This document shows, piece by piece, positions 1 to 13,707 of a stretch of DNA of 40,641 nt. Position 1 is the stretch's first letter. The number at the start of each line of letters is the position of its first letter. Source of the DNA: Ichthyophthirius multifiliis (Eukaryota; Ciliophora; Oligohymenophorea; Hymenostomatida); contig NW_004086343.1 in assembly GCF_000220395.1 (NCBI RefSeq), positions 1 to 40,641 on the forward strand, written 5' to 3'. Below the pieces are notes generated by a model, which had not been told where the DNA came from, ran no database searches, and worked only from the letters and a program-made list of their open reading frames with translations. Made by a program: the position numbers and the translations under genes.

Positions 1-131
1 AATTAATATTTGATTATATTAAATATAAATATATTTAAATTTATATTAATTATATATATTTTATATTTATTATAATATATATATATATATTTTTTTTATT
101 TATACATTATTTATTATATTTTTTTTAGTAC

Positions 132-657
132 TCATTTTATAATTTAATAATTTTTTTAATTCATAAATTTTGAGTATTGAATTATTTTACTTTTTTTATA
201 TTTTTATATATTTTCATATATTATTAAAAAATTTATTTTATTCAGTAATTTCTGTATTAGTTATATTTTTATATTATTCTTAAATTCTTTCTACACATTA
301 CTATTCATATATATTTAATATAATTAAAAGTTCTTAGCTATTTTATTAATCTTTAATTTTCGATTAAAAATATGTAATGATATTATACAATTCAATTACA
401 TTTTATATTTCTATAAAATCAGAAAAAATATAAATATCAAATGTTTTTAATCCTTTATATATATTAACACTAGTTTATTAATTAAACCTTCATTTAATAA
501 ATATATTTAATTTATTAATTTTTTTTTACTAATATTATTGTATTAATTTAAGGTATTAAATAATTTAGAGTACTTAATAATTTATTTATTAGACCTAATT
601 ATGAAAATCTTATAAATTTTAATTATTTTCTTTTATATCTATTATTTTATTATCCAT
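132..657 (-). CDS. possible hypothetical protein, weakly supported
   Basis: On the minus strand a reading free of TGA ends at 132-134. It can be joined to a plausible start at about 657 (MDNKIIDIKENNQNLQDFHN) only with a frame change near 590. The C-terminal part is rich in N, K, Q and I, for example a segment beginning MNSNVQKEFKNNIKIQLIQK. At this base composition TGA-free runs of this size also arise by chance, and no family is recognised. It lies downstream of the 901-3658 gene on the same strand. Confidence 0.22.
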
Positions 658-900
658 ATATATATATTATTATATAATTTTAAATATTATGTTCTTTTAG
701 TATATTTTAATTATCTAAGTAATTATAAAGCTTTATATTTTCCAAAAAAAATATTTCTATTATATAATTATTTTTATTAATATACATTTAATATAAAAAT
801 AACAATTTATTTGAAATAAATAATATATTTATTTAAAAATAAATATATATTAAGTATTACATTATTTATTCTATATAAATATATATATATATTTATATAT

Positions 901-3658
901 TCACTAAATTTATTTTATTTATAAAAATCCTTCTATATTACCTTCACATTAACATATTATACTTACTCTACTTCTTATATTTGCTTTAACATAGTCAATA
1001 AATTAGAATCCTTTTTAATAAATTAATTATTTTAAAAAGAAAAATAAAATAATTACCTAAATTATTTATATTTTTAATTTAATTTTATTAATTTATTATT
1101 TCCCCGTCAAATAAAATTTAAGCCTAAATTTTTTTTATTCCAAATAATATACATTTTATCTTTTTAATTATATAAAAAATAATTAAATAAAAAAAAAAAA
1201 ATACTTAATAAATTCCCCCATTTATAATATAAATATTAGTTTTTTCTTTATTTAACATAAAATTATTTGGTAAATTGTTAAAAATTTCATTATTCCAACA
1301 TACATTTCCTGAAAAAAAGTTGTCTTTTTTTTATATAAAAATAATTTTATATATTTTTTATAAAAAAAAAATAAAAAAACTTTATTTCCATTCCCATTTA
1401 GCTTTTTTAGTTAGATTTTTATTATTTTAAGATTAAAAAATCTACTTTTCTTATTGTTTTTTACTTAAGGAAGCTTCATTTTAATTTTTTTCATTAATTT
1501 AATTTTAAAATTATTCTAATATTTTATTTTATTTAGTATAAAAATTTGTAAACTCTTCTATATTAAGTTTATTTTTTATTTTTTATTCCAAATTATACAA
1601 ATTTAATTAAATATTTTATTAATCTTATTTATAAGTTTAATCTAAAGCATTATCAAAATGTAATTTTTTATCAAGTTTTTCCTCAAGTTATTTTTCTAAA
1701 AAAGTTTAAATCTTTTCTTTATTTTCCTAATTACATATCATCTCATATTATTTATATAATGTTTATTCAAATTTTTCATTTGTTTATTTTTAAAAATCTT
1801 AAATTTCTTTTATTTTTGTTTCAAAAGCATCTTTTTCAGCTGGTATTTATTATAAAATTAGATTTATTTAACTTTAAATTTATTCAAGCTTTTATTCAGT
1901 AACTTTTTATTGAATATTTTGTTATAAATCTTCGTTTATTTTTGTAAATTTATTATTTATTTCAATATTATTATTATGTAAAATATCTTTAATAAATTTA
2001 TTATTTTCAAAAGCATCATTAATTCTTTATTCATTTGACAATTTAATATTTTCTTTAATGTTTTAAATGTCAAAACTTAGTTTTTATATTGTTTCAGAGA
2101 TTTTTTAATACTAAATATAAATTTGATTTTCAGAAAATTTTTTTTGATTTTCAAATTAAATTTCTAAATTTTATATTTTTTCGAAAAAATCTCCTCTTTT
2201 TTTGTTATAAAAAAATATTAAAATTCATTTTAATATTTTATTTTTTTATATATTAAATATACTTTATAATTTCTTCTTTTTCTTAATATATTTTAATATC
2301 TAATTTATTTTAAATATTTTTATAAAGACTTTAAATTTCTTCGAAATCAATTTTTTTTTGATTTCTTAATTTAACAAAAAGTTTTAATTTTCGAATTCAT
2401 TTTTTAATTATTCTTATTATTTATATATTTCATTTTCTAAATTTTCCATTTTTTTAAAAACAGATTTAATTTCAAACTATATATTTTATATATTTTTTTA
2501 TTTTTTTTTAAATAAAAAAATTAAAAGTAGAAAAATAATAATATATACTTCTTTATGTTAATCACTAATAATAGTATTTATTGTATTTATAAAGTCACTA
2601 TTATTAACTTTACTATCTAAAACTTTAATAAATTTTTCAACTGAAAATTTATCAGCTTTACTTTCTAACATAATAATTATATTTTGAATATCTTATATAT
2701 CTGCTTTTCTACCTTTTTATATATTTATTAATTTTTATTTACATTTATAAAAAAAAAAGGAAATACTTAAAGTTTATTCAATTTCTAGTCTATTTGATTT
2801 TTTTTCTAAAATTTATTAAATAGAACTTTTATTTACTTTTTCTTCCATTTATTAATTTATTTCCATCTAATTTGCTTTACTCATTAATTAATTTTTTATA
2901 TTGTATATTTCTTTTTGAAATATTTGCTTATTTTGCAACATTTCATCGCATATTATATTAAGTTTTTATTAAATATTTTCGATTTTTTACTAATCGAATT
3001 AATCATTAAAATACTAAAAATTTTTTCTTAATTATTTATTCTCCTTTTTTTATTTATCGAGAAAAAGAATATAATAAACTTATCTTATTTTATTTTATTT
3101 TTTGAAAAAAAAAAAACAAATTACTTATTCATATTAATAAAAAGATTCCTAAAAATTAAATTAAACACTTTTTATATAAAAATATAACTAAATATATAGA
3201 ATTTATAAACTATATATATACTCTTGTAATTTTTTATCAATTATTTCTAAAGGAAATAAATCTTAATTTTTATTCATTTTTAAATTTAAATCATTAATAT
3301 GACTTTTTAATTAATTTATCTTTTTTAAAAAATAAATAAATAAATAGTTTTTTGAATTTTAATATTATTTCTTATTTTACGTTATTCATATTTATAAATT
3401 CTATTTCTTTGCAATATTAATTTTAATTTCTTATAGTATCTAAAACTGCTCTAAATGAAAATTTAACTATATCTTAAACATCATTCCATTCTTTTTATTT
3501 CTAAATAATTATTTACTTTAATATAATAATAATATATTTAAAAAAAAAACATCTAATAATTCTTCTAATAATCTTGGTGTATTAAGAAATTAATTATCTG
3601 AATCTGAATAATAATCATTTCTCTGTGTAATTTTAGTTGAAAAATTATTTCCAAGCAT
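901..3658 (-). CDS. long coiled-coil protein, multi-exon, unknown function
   Basis: No named family was recognised. The start is the ATG at 3656-3658 (MLGNNFSTKITQRNDYYSDS) and the stop is TGA at 901-903. I could join exons in phase across about ten short introns. The N-terminal third holds the least repetitive sequence, including LLEELLDKQKEWNDVQDIV and FSFRAVLDTIRNQ. The middle is almost continuous coiled coil rich in E, K, Q, N, L and I. A short C-terminal tail contains IICQCEGNIEGFLQ. Introns are clear, for example after TTAGAT near 3550 and after CATAAAGAA near 2549. One frame change coincides with a nine-A run (minus sense) near 2350 and is probably a sequence error. Exon choice near 3050-3230 is uncertain. 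The composition suits a cytoskeletal, basal-body or cilium-associated coiled coil, but that is inference only. Confidence 0.7.
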
Positions 3659-3794
3659 ATTTTATAATTAATATATAAATATAAGTTTTAATAATAATAA
3701 AAAATAATATGATTTTTTTTAATATTTTTTTTTAAATAATTAAGAAAATAAATTAATATTTTAAAATAAAAGAGTATATTTTATATAAAATAAT

Positions 3795-3981
3795 TCAACT
3801 ATCCTTTTATATATAGAAATTCTTAAATCCTTTTTATAAATATTCTAAAGGTTAGTTAACTTCTAAAATTTAATCTAATAAATTTATAGAAGAATATAAA
3901 TCATTAATTTCATCTTAAGCTATATTAAAAAAAATAAAAAAAATATATCAATATAAATACATATAAATATATTTATATATT

Positions 3982-4015
<34 letters not shown>

Positions 4016-5416
4016 ATAAACCTTTTGATTTTTAAGGAACTACATAATGTTATTTTTTTTTTTACAATTCATAATCATTTAAAATATCTCCTGTTTTACC
4101 TATTTTATTTTTATGAATAGTTAATAAAGCCATACTATTAGCAAGTAAATTTTAATTATTATCATTTTAATAATAATTAGATTTATAGCTTTCACTAACC
4201 ATATTTACAATTTTTTTAATAAACTCAGGTAATTAATGATTATCTTTTTTTTTAATTTATTTGCTTTTATTATTTTTAACTATATTATTTATGTTTTATT
4301 AATTATTTATTTTAAAATATTATTCATCTGACATTTTTTTTAAAAGAATGCTATTCGATTAAAGTTTTTTTAATTTTAATTTAAATTTTTAATTTATCGT
4401 TTCCTTTATTTTCTTATCTTTTGCTTAATTTAAGCTTCTAGAAGTGTTCAAAATATCTTGTTTCGATTAAGAATATTTAGTATTAACAAATATATCCGAT
4501 TTTTTATTTTTTTAAATACTGCTATTAATTGTATTTGATATATTTGGTAACTTTAAATTTTTATTTTAAGTTGATTATTGTGATTCTTTTTTATTATTTA
4601 TTTGTTCTTTATTTTTACGTACATTTTCCAAAAATTATGATTTTCTATCTTTTAAAAGAAATTTTTTTTAAGCTTCCTCAAAAATTAATTCTAAAGATGT
4701 TAAGTTTCTTAATAATTTATTTTTTTATTAGCTTTTTATAATATAAATAAATTAAACATATTAAATGATTTTTTTTTTTTTTTCTTTACCAAATAGGTAT
4801 ACATTTTAAATCTTATTAAAATAATTTTTCATTCTTTATTATATATTAATCTATATACTAATTTGTTTTTCTAATAGATACTAAAGGAAATTTATATTCA
4901 TTTTCTTATTCAATATCATTAATACTTTTTTAAAAATAAAATTTTTAAATGATATTATTATTTTTTTATAAACTCATTCTATTGATTATCTTATATTGGT
5001 ATTTAGGTTTCCTTTTTTTTTTTTTTTTAATTGTTTTTTTAAATTTTTTGTTTTTATATATACATCTATTTATTCTTATTCTTTTCGAAAATTTAAATCG
5101 TTTGTAAATTTTGAATTTTTTTTGTGAGATTATTTTTGTTTGACTTTAATATTATAATATTATTGCTTTTTTTAAAAAAAATTACTTATTTTAAAAATAG
5201 AAAATTTATATTAAAGTCTTATATTTGAAAACATTGACATTATTTTTACATTAAATTTTTTATATATAAAAATATTACTAGAGGGGAAATTTCATGTTCA
5301 GGTAAATTTTTATTATCATAAAATTCATTTTTTTTACTTAGAACTTATTCAAATATAATATCAATTTTTTCACTTCTATTTCCAACTATTCTTCCTTTTC
5401 TTAAAACTTATGACAT
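3795..5416 (-). CDS. hypothetical low-complexity protein, multi-exon
   Basis: I do not recognise a family. Translation starts at the ATG at 5414-5416 (MSQVLRKGRIVGNRSEKIDI) and ends at TGA 3795-3797. At least five GT...AG introns join in phase. The largest is about 112 nt, near 5165-5280, and a long AT-rich one spans about 3930-4030. The product is hydrophilic and rich in N, K, Q and S, with many predicted short helices and no membrane segment. Its last exon reads DEINDLYSSINLLDQ and ends FYIQKDS. It sits 136 nt upstream of the next minus-strand gene (start at 3658). It may be a ciliate-specific protein. Confidence is good that it is a gene and nil for function. Confidence 0.7.
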
Positions 5417-5713
5417 TTTTTATTAATTTATTATAATTATAAAAACAATATAATTTTTATTGGTTATTAAAAATAATACAATATTTAAAAAAAAATCGAA
5501 ATAAAATAAAATAATTAATAAAGTTAACAATCGAAATTAAACATAAAATATAAAAATAAAATATTTTTAAAATTTAATATACATAAATAAAAAAGAAATA
5601 AAATAATTGCAAATAAATAAAAAAAGAAAAGAATTAATAAATCTTATTAATAAATAAATATTATAATTAAAAAAAATATTATAGATTAATTTAATTAATA
5701 ATAAAAATAAACA

Positions 5714-6633
5714 ATGAAAATTGACCAAAATTTAATCGTATTTATTACAGGTGCTTCAAGTGGTTTTGGTTTTTAAATAGCTAAAGACTTATTAAAAAAA
5801 GGAGTAAAATGTTATTTAACAGATATTAATGAATCGGCTATATAATTACAGACCGAATACGGTATATAACAATCTGCGTATTTAGAAAATTAGATATAAC
5901 TGACGAAGAGAACGTTAAAAAATGTTTTGAAGAATGCGTAAATATATTTAATGATATTCACGTATGCATTAATAGTGCAGGCATAGTTTAATCGCCTTAG
6001 AATATATAAGACCCAGAAAATACACCAGAAAAATTTTATGAAATATTAAAAATAAACATAGTAGGCACATTTATTGTAAATAAACATTCTTCATTATAAA
6101 TGGTAAAAACTCATAAAAAAAATGATAGAGATAGAGTGATTATTAATTTTGGTAGTGTTGCTTCTACACATAGTAGTTCAGGAATGATTAATTATGGAGC
6201 ATCAAAAGTATTTAAAAATTTTATTAAATAAAATATATGTGTAAATGTATATAATTAATATATATTTTAATTATTTAAATATAATAATTTTATATAGGGT
6301 GGAGTTTTAGGAATGACACTTCCTTTAGCTCGAGAATTGGGGAAGTTTAATATCAGAGTTGTGTGTTTTACTCCTGGAATTTTTTTAACCAATATGGTGG
6401 ATAAATTAAATTAGATGTTATTTATTACAAACATATAATTATTTATATTAATTTTTTAAAAAAATTGTATATAAAAAAGATAAAAAAATTATTTTGCATA
6501 AATAAGTGCATTAGGAAGAAATGGAGATAGTAGAGAATTAAGTTAAGCAGTATAAGGAGCAATCGAAAGTAGCTTTTTAACAGGAACTTTTTTCCATTTA
6601 GATAGTACTATAGCATCCCCTCACCATTTGTGA
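5714..6633 (+). CDS. short-chain dehydrogenase/reductase, HSD17B10 (3-hydroxyacyl-CoA dehydrogenase type 2) type
   Basis: This is an NAD(P)-dependent Rossmann-fold oxidoreductase. The ATG at 5714 is followed almost at once by the cofactor loop TGASSGFG (about residues 13-20). NSAG follows, then the catalytic S...YxxxK stretch (GSVASTHSSSGMINYGASKG), and the proline/glycine turn TPGIF. The C-terminal region ELSQAVQGAIESSFLTG resembles the tail of HSD17B10-type enzymes, which act on short branched-chain 3-hydroxyacyl-CoA in mitochondria. There are two introns: 6208-6297, immediately after YGASK, and 6417-6479. The coding length is one base short of a multiple of three. The frame changes at the AAAA run at 5886-5889, and one more A would restore LEKLDITDEENV, so I suspect a sequence error rather than a broken gene. 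It is transcribed away from the minus-strand gene starting at 5416. Family is fairly certain; substrate is inferred. Confidence 0.9.
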
Positions 6634-7774
6634 TAAGAATAATTAAATAAGAAACATAAAAAAAAAAATTAAATCTAATTTTAATATATTATATTTAATA
6701 TTATATAAAAATAAAATAATATTTAAATATAAAAATATTTACAGTAGTAACAAAAATGTATAAAAAATTTAAAGATATATACTATAAAAATATAAAATAA
6801 AATGTATTTATAATATTATTTAAAACAAAACAAAACTATATATAATTGTAAATGATAATTAAAAAAATATTCAATAATATGTACTTACAAAGAATAAAAT
6901 AATAATAATTAAATAGAAATAATAATAAAAATATAAATAACAATTATAAAAAAATAATAATAATAATTACAATAATAATGATAATATAATTATAATTATA
7001 AAGTTTTTTTTTTACTTTAAAGGATAGATATTATATGATTTATTAAAAATTTAGATACTTTTATTAATTTATGAATTTTTAAAAAAAGATATGTTTTTAT
7101 TAACATTTACTTTATTTCATTAATAATTAAAAAGTTAAAGTTTTTATATCTTTCTTATATTTTAATGAATATTTTATTTAAAAAAAAAATCGGATAAAAA
7201 GAAAATAATGAATTTAATTTTATTAGAAATTAATATAAAAAAAAATAATATCGAAAAATAAAAAATAAAAATTATTTTTTAATTTTATATATATAAATTA
7301 TTATATAATATAAATAATTTTATATAAAAATTGAAATAATTTTATATTAATAAATATAATATTTAATAATTATAAATATATATATAATATATATAAAAAT
7401 AAATTTAAATATATTTATATATTAAAATAAAATAAATTTATAAATTTAAATATATTTTTTTTATAAAAAATTGATTAAATTATAAGTAATTTTTTATATA
7501 GACATTTTTATTGTTTAATTATCTCTTAATAAAAATCATATATATCTTATATATTATATATACTATGAATATTATATAAACAAATTTTTTAGACATTTTA
7601 TAATTTAAACATAAAATTAATTTATATATCAAAACGTTTAATTAATATATATTTTATAATTAAAATATTATTAGCAATAACTTAATATATATTCTTATAT
7701 GTATATAAAATTAAATAGTAGTTATAATATAATATTATATATATTTTATTTAGTAATAATAATTAAAAGATACA
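6634..7774. other. intergenic stretch, no convincing gene
   Basis: This 1.1 kb lies between the dehydrogenase stop and the stop of the minus-strand gene at 7775, so it is the 3' side of both. It is almost entirely A and T. A plus-strand TGA-free run at about 7012-7170 translates to a hydrophobic peptide, but it has no clear start, introns or family resemblance. I see no repeat or structural RNA. Confidence 0.5.
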
Positions 7775-8926
7775 TCAATAAATTGTATTTAAAAACATAT
7801 TCTCTTTATCTTATTTGTTTAGTCCTGCTATAAAATAAAGTTTTTATGAATTATTATTTAATTTTGAATTTAATTCATTTATATTCTCCAATAGAAAACC
7901 CGAATTTTTTATTTCACTTTACTATAAAGAAAAATGTTTAATATGTTTTACAATTTTTAAATAATTAATTTTATCATCTGTATAATATAAAAGATTTGTT
8001 TAAAAGAGATTTTAATCATTTTCATTAATAATTAGATAATATGTTTTTAATTTATTAATATTATTAAAATATACAATATTAATTTTATTATCAAAACAAA
8101 CTTTCGAATAAGTACTTTTATTACATTAAAAATTAACTTTTTCAACTGTATTTTCTTTACTAAAACAATAAATTTAAAAAGGTACTTTTAAAACCAAAGA
8201 AAGTAAATATATCCATTAATTTTTGACTTTTTTCCATTTAAATTTTCTTAATTTTTAACACAAATTATATTTTTTTTATCCTTCTTATTAAAAAAAAATT
8301 GCCGAAATTAAATTTTCATCATTATTATTAATAAACTAAAATGCTAATTCTTTAATAATAACCATAAGCGAGATTAAAAAAAGGGGATCATTTTTTATTT
8401 ACGTAAAAAAAAACTCCAAAAGTTTATTGACACAAAAAAAATTAATAAAATACAATTATAATAAAAATCCTATATTTTTTATAAAACACTTACCCAATTA
8501 TTCACTACTATATATGTTATTTTCATTCAAAATTATTTTTTTTGTAAAAACACCATAAAAAATATCAAATAACTATACCTATTTTCCTCCTTCATATTCC
8601 TTATTTTTTTAACAAGGAAGTTATCTTATTATATTCAAAAAAAAACCTATTGCAGTTAACTTTAAGAAACTATTCGATTCATTTTATAATTATATTATAT
8701 ATTTATTTTTTAAAAAATCCTATGCAAGTTAAGGTTAAATTTAGTTTTCTTGTAAAAATTCGCTTATTGGTTTTATATAATAATAAGGCTCTTCTTTTAG
8801 AAATAATTCTTAATTCATTTTAAGTTATTTTGGTTAATTTTTATCTAATGTTAGTTTGTTTTTTTCATGACTTATTTTAGTTATGTACTTGAATATTTTG
8901 TCATAGTCTAATGGATTAGATTACAT
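7775..8926 (-). CDS. hypothetical protein, intronless, 383 aa
   Basis: A single uninterrupted reading runs from the ATG at 8924-8926 (MQSNPLDYDKIFKYITKISH) to TGA at 7775-7777, 1152 nt without introns. I do not recognise the family. The N-terminal 60 residues are hydrophilic. The centre contains a short amphipathic, hydrophobic block (QLFDIFYGVFTKK, then IGFLLQLYFINFFCVNKLLE and LISLMVIIKELAFQF) that looks more like buried alpha-helical repeats than membrane spans. Cysteines and tryptophans are spread along the chain. It reads as a soluble helical protein. The absence of introns contrasts with most neighbours. The start is the first ATG of the frame; upstream codons in frame give no other. 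Confidence 0.75.
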
Positions 8927-9164
8927 TAATTCTTAATATTAAATCCATTAATTATTAATTTATTTAAAGTTTTTATTTTATATTAATGATATATTGAGAA
9001 AATCTGAAAAAAATTCAAATAATATATTTTATGTTTAATATTCCATTTATATTTTATTTATTTTAATATTAATATGCTAAAATAATCCGTTAATTTTAAA
9101 AAATATATAATATTGTTAATATAATTTTTATTTTATATTAATATAAATATATATTTCATTAATA

Positions 9165-9170
<6 letters not shown>

Positions 9171-9233
<63 letters not shown>
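9171..9233. repeat. AT dinucleotide microsatellite, 63 nt
   Basis: An unbroken alternating AT run in the intergenic stretch. It is one of six long AT tracts in the window, three of which lie inside introns. Length is likely polymorphic and hard to assemble. Confidence 0.95.
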
Positions 9234-9234
<1 letters not shown>

Positions 9235-9700
9235 CATCATTATTTAAATAAATATGTTTTATAAATTAGATTATATTTTTTTTAGTGTTTTAAAAGGTAT
9301 TTTATAGTTTTTTTTGTTATAACTTACAATATATAAAAATAAAATATGTATATTCATATTTATTCTAATAATTAATATAAAATATATAATATTAAACAAT
9401 TATAATATATATATATATTGAATTACAAATTATAATAAGAATTAAAATAATGATAATATAGAAATAAAAAAAAATTCTTATATTCTAATATTAAATTACT
9501 TATTTAAAAAATAATATATATATATATTGTTTAATTTTTTAATTAAAAAAAAATAAAAAAAAAATAAATAAATTATTTTATTTTAAAATTAATATTTTAT
9601 TTTAAAAATATATAAAATAATACATATATATTTATTTATATATAATTTTTATTTCTTCATATTTATTTTTCAATTTTTTATCTATTAATTTATAAATAAA

Positions 9701-9935
9701 CTATCATATTATAAAATTAGTTATTCTTAGTTTCAATTGCTTGTATAAGATAAAGAATTTAAAGAAACATCTATTTTACTTGAAATAAATGATCTTTAAA
9801 CTCCTGAATCTTAATTTACAAAAGTAAAATCATTTAATTATTTTTATTACGAGTAGTTATTATATATATACATTATTAATATGAAAAATGAATATGACAA
9901 TCCAACTAATAACATAATATTTTATATTTAAGAAA
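9701..9935 (+). pseudogene. possible gene fragment or isolated exon
   Basis: The plus-strand reading here has codon use like the genes of the window (acidic and polar residues, no TGA), for example VQDKEFKETSILLEINDL and TPESQFTKVKSFNYF, and then dissolves into AT-rich low-complexity sequence. There is no in-frame start nearby, and no donor or acceptor pair links it to another exon that I can see. It could be a decayed gene, one exon of an unseen gene, or chance. Confidence 0.25.
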
Positions 9936-11473
9936 TTTAAAAAATTATTTCTTCTTTTATATTACAATGTTCCATTATTATAATATATTTATTTATAAAA
10001 TTTATTTATATAAATAATTTTTTATTATATATATATATATATATTTAAATAAAATATTAATAAATGGAATTAAATTTATAATGAATAATTTCTTTATGAA
10101 ACATTCATTTCTAATTTTTATAAAATATATATATTCATTTTTTATAAATAATAAAAGTTTTTTGGTTTGAATATAAAAATATTATTTAAATCTTTAATTA
10201 AAGTTTAATTTAATAGAAAAAATAAATTTATATTAATTATTTTTTTTTAAAAATAAAATAAAATAAAATAAAATATATATATAGATTTATAATGGATTAT
10301 TATATTTAAATTATAAAACTTTCTTTTAAGTAAATATATAAATAATTTTTTTTTTATAGTAAAATATAAGTAATATTAAATTATAAAAAATTATATTATA
10401 TTCTTATTTATAATATAAGGAATATTAAATTTTACATAGATTAATAGATAAAAAAAACATTAATAAATTATTAAATACTTTTAATAATAAACTATATTGG
10501 TTATTAATATTTATTAATTTATTAAAATATAGATACATAGCTATTAGAAATTAGTTTTAGTAAAATATTATATTTATTTTTAAGCAATTTATATTTATTT
10601 AAAATTAAAATAACAAATTTTAAATGAATTTTATTAAAAAATAGGTTTCTATGTGATAATTGGGTATCTTTTTTTAAAGCTTATATATTTAAGCTTTAAC
10701 AGAATGATATTTTTTTCAAAAGATATTAGATAAAAAAAATAAAAAACTTTAATATTAATTTTTCTAATAAAAAATTAAACGAAATTTTATAATTTAAAAA
10801 CTTAGTCAATAAGTAAAAAAATTATATATTTTTCATAAAAAATATAAAAAAAACAATGGAATTGTAGATAAATATATATTTAAAAATTAATAAATGAATA
10901 TTTTTATTTTTATATATATATATATATATTTCATTAATATTTAAACTATTAATTTAAAATTAAATACAATAAAAAATAAGAATAATTATATATATTAATA
11001 AAATAAATATATTTTTATAAATTTATTTTATATAGTTTATAAAAATAATATATTAAATAATCCCAATAGAAATTAATATTATATTATTTATAGTTAATTT
11101 TAAGTGCGTTCTAGATTAATAATAATAATAATAATATAAGTAATTTATATAGAAAGAAGAAAATATTAAAAAAATATCAAAACATTAAAATTTAAATATT
11201 AAATAAAAAATTTAAATTAATTAATTAAAAGAAAATTAGAAGAAAAAAAAAAAAAAAAGAAATATCTTTAAAAGACAAGATAGTTCATATTTAATTTATC
11301 GTATTAAAACAAGAAAACTTAAAAAAATACTTATTATAAATAATAAACAAATAAAAAAAACTTAATTTATTACTTAAACCCATAAATTATCTTTTTAAAA
11401 AAACATATACATATTACTAACCCTATCAATATTAATAACATTTATAAAATTTAAAATATAATATAAAATAATC

Positions 11474-13399
11474 ATGTAAGATTTTAAAGAATAATAAGAA
11501 ATTAATATTTCTTCTTAAGAAGAACCTATTTCATAAATAAGCTAAAATACTTTCTTTAAAAAAGAAAATAACAATACAACAATTGAAAAAAATGAAAAAA
11601 ATTAAATAAAGAAAAATAATTAAAAAAATTTTTTAAGATTAACCGAGAACCTAGAACAAGGATAATTTCTTAGATAGAGAACAAAAAAAATCTAATAATA
11701 AATAATTATTATGGAAAGAATGGAAAGAGAAAATCAAAAAAAGTAAAATCTTTTTTATTATATATATAATTAAAAAAAAATAATCTCATTTTATAAAAAT
11801 TTGAATAAATTTATACTTTAATATTAATTAACTTTTAAATTTTTATTTAAAAAAATACAAATTATGATAATATACTTTTAAGTATATAATTTTTTTAAAA
11901 AAACAAAATATACATAAATTTACAAATATCGTCTAATTATATTAATATATTAATATAAATAAATGATAAAAAATTAAATCTATATATATATGTATATGTA
12001 AATATTTATATATTTATATATATATTCATATTTTTAAATTATTCATTAGTCATTTATCTTTTTAATTTATTTTTTTAAACTATATATATAAAAATATATT
12101 TATTTATATAGATTTATTTTAAATTTTATTTTTTCTAAAAAAAATTAAAATAAAAAATATTTAAAAAGATAAGAATTAATAAATAATTTTTTTTAAAAAA
12201 TATGTATATATTATAAAATGAGAGATAATTCAAAGATAATAAAAAAGAATGTAAATATAAAATATATTTATATTAAAAAAAATAAACATTTTTCTAATCC
12301 CATAAATATTAAAAAACATAAACATTTATAAATATATTTATAATATAAAAAAAATAGTAAAAATAAAACATTTTAAGAAACAAAAGCAACGCTTTTGAAA
12401 CATCTCAAGAGAATGACTTTTATTAATAATAATCTTATAGTAATCCTATATAAAGAGTCTAAAAGTCTGAAACAAATAATTAATAAATTATAAATGAAAA
12501 TAATAATATTGTAATAACTATATCTGACAATGTAAGTGATAGTTAAAATTCATAAGAAATTACAAAAAAGGAATTTACTAATGAAAATATAATTATAATA
12601 AACGAAAATAAGCCAGTGCTAATTGAAGAAAATAACAATAATATTGATAAATCTTTAGACATATCAGATAAAAGTTATGATTAGAAAACTAAAAAGCCCA
12701 AAAAGGAAAAAAAAAAAACATGATGTTGAAATTCTAAGATTAATTATAAAAAATTAGTAAAAAAGAAATAAAAAAAAGAAAAAAGACATTGAATAATAAC
12801 AAACAATAAATGAACAAAAAATAATTGACTAAAACTCTAATAATAGTTTTAATATAAATAAAAACGCTTTATTGATATAATAGAAGTTAAAAAAAGGACC
12901 AATTAATACTAAAATATTTGAAGATTAACATTAATTATTTCTAAGACTAAATGATTATTAAGAAAATCATGGTAAAATAAAAGAAGAATTTTATGAAAAA
13001 ATACAAGATGACTTAAATGAAAGTATCCATAGTAGCACTAATTCTGTATCTGGGTTAAATTCTTTATGTTTAAATATAGGAAATTAAAATTTTAATAAAA
13101 TGTAGATCGCTTTTAAAGGAAATTAATAAGAAAATTAATAAAAAAGTAAATCAAAAATAAGAAAAATTACAGATTAAAATATAATTGATAAAACTTTTAT
13201 TATATAAGATACAATATAGAAAAAATTCCAAAGTTAATAAAATAATTTCAAAGAACCTTTTTCGGTTTTACATAAAGATTTTTCGAATAATTATTTAGAT
13301 AAATAATATTTTGATTAAATACTATGCTTTTATTAATTATAAGAAAAACTAAAAAGTTGTTCGGAAAATAATAATGTGGATGGACAAATTGAATATTGA
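11474..13399 (+). CDS. charged low-complexity protein, two exons, unknown function
   Basis: The ATG at 11474 opens an exon (MQDFKEQQEINISSQEEPIS) to about 11742. The next good exon starts at 12378 and joins in phase after an unusually long intron (11743-12377, 635 nt). It ends at TGA 13397-13399, followed by a 23-T run. The product is hydrophilic and rich in N, Q, K, E and S, with a lysine-rich patch KKPKKEKKK near the middle that could act as a nuclear localisation signal (inference). A better-ordered C-terminal half includes FLRLNDYQENHGKIKEEFYE. The frame changes at the 12-A run 12707-12718; the coding sum is one base over a multiple of three, which fits a homopolymer miscount. Exon 1 could alternatively be a separate short gene. 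No family recognised. Confidence 0.6.
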
Positions 13400-13707
13400 A
13401 AATTAAATTTTTTTTTTTTTTTTTTTTTTTAAAATAAAAATATAAGTGTTAATCATTATAATGTATTTTTTAAAAAAATAAATTATCAATATTTATTAAT
13501 ATTATTATAAAACTTTATATATATAATTTTATTTTAATTAAATTACGAGATTTATAGTTTAAGTTAAAAAATGTAAAAAAATAGTTTATATATTTATATA
13601 TATATATATATATATATATTTTTATATTTACATATGATTAATTATATAATCATATTATAAAAAATCAATATAATTCAAAAAGAAATTAAAATACATTTGA
13701 AATTAAT

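Larger units (their letters stand above)
8927..11473. other. gene-poor stretch with AT repeats
   Basis: About 2.5 kb upstream of two divergent genes (start 8926 on minus, start 11474 on plus). It holds a 63-nt AT dinucleotide run (listed separately), many shorter AT runs and poly-A/T tracts, and one fragment with coding-like composition at 9701-9935 (listed separately). Nothing else supports a gene, RNA or mobile element. Confidence 0.5.

Noticed and set aside
4529-4741. Plus-strand hydrophobic open frame of 70 codons under the standard code
   Set aside because: It is antisense to exons of the 3795-5416 minus-strand gene and consists of complements of Asn/Lys/Gln-rich codons.
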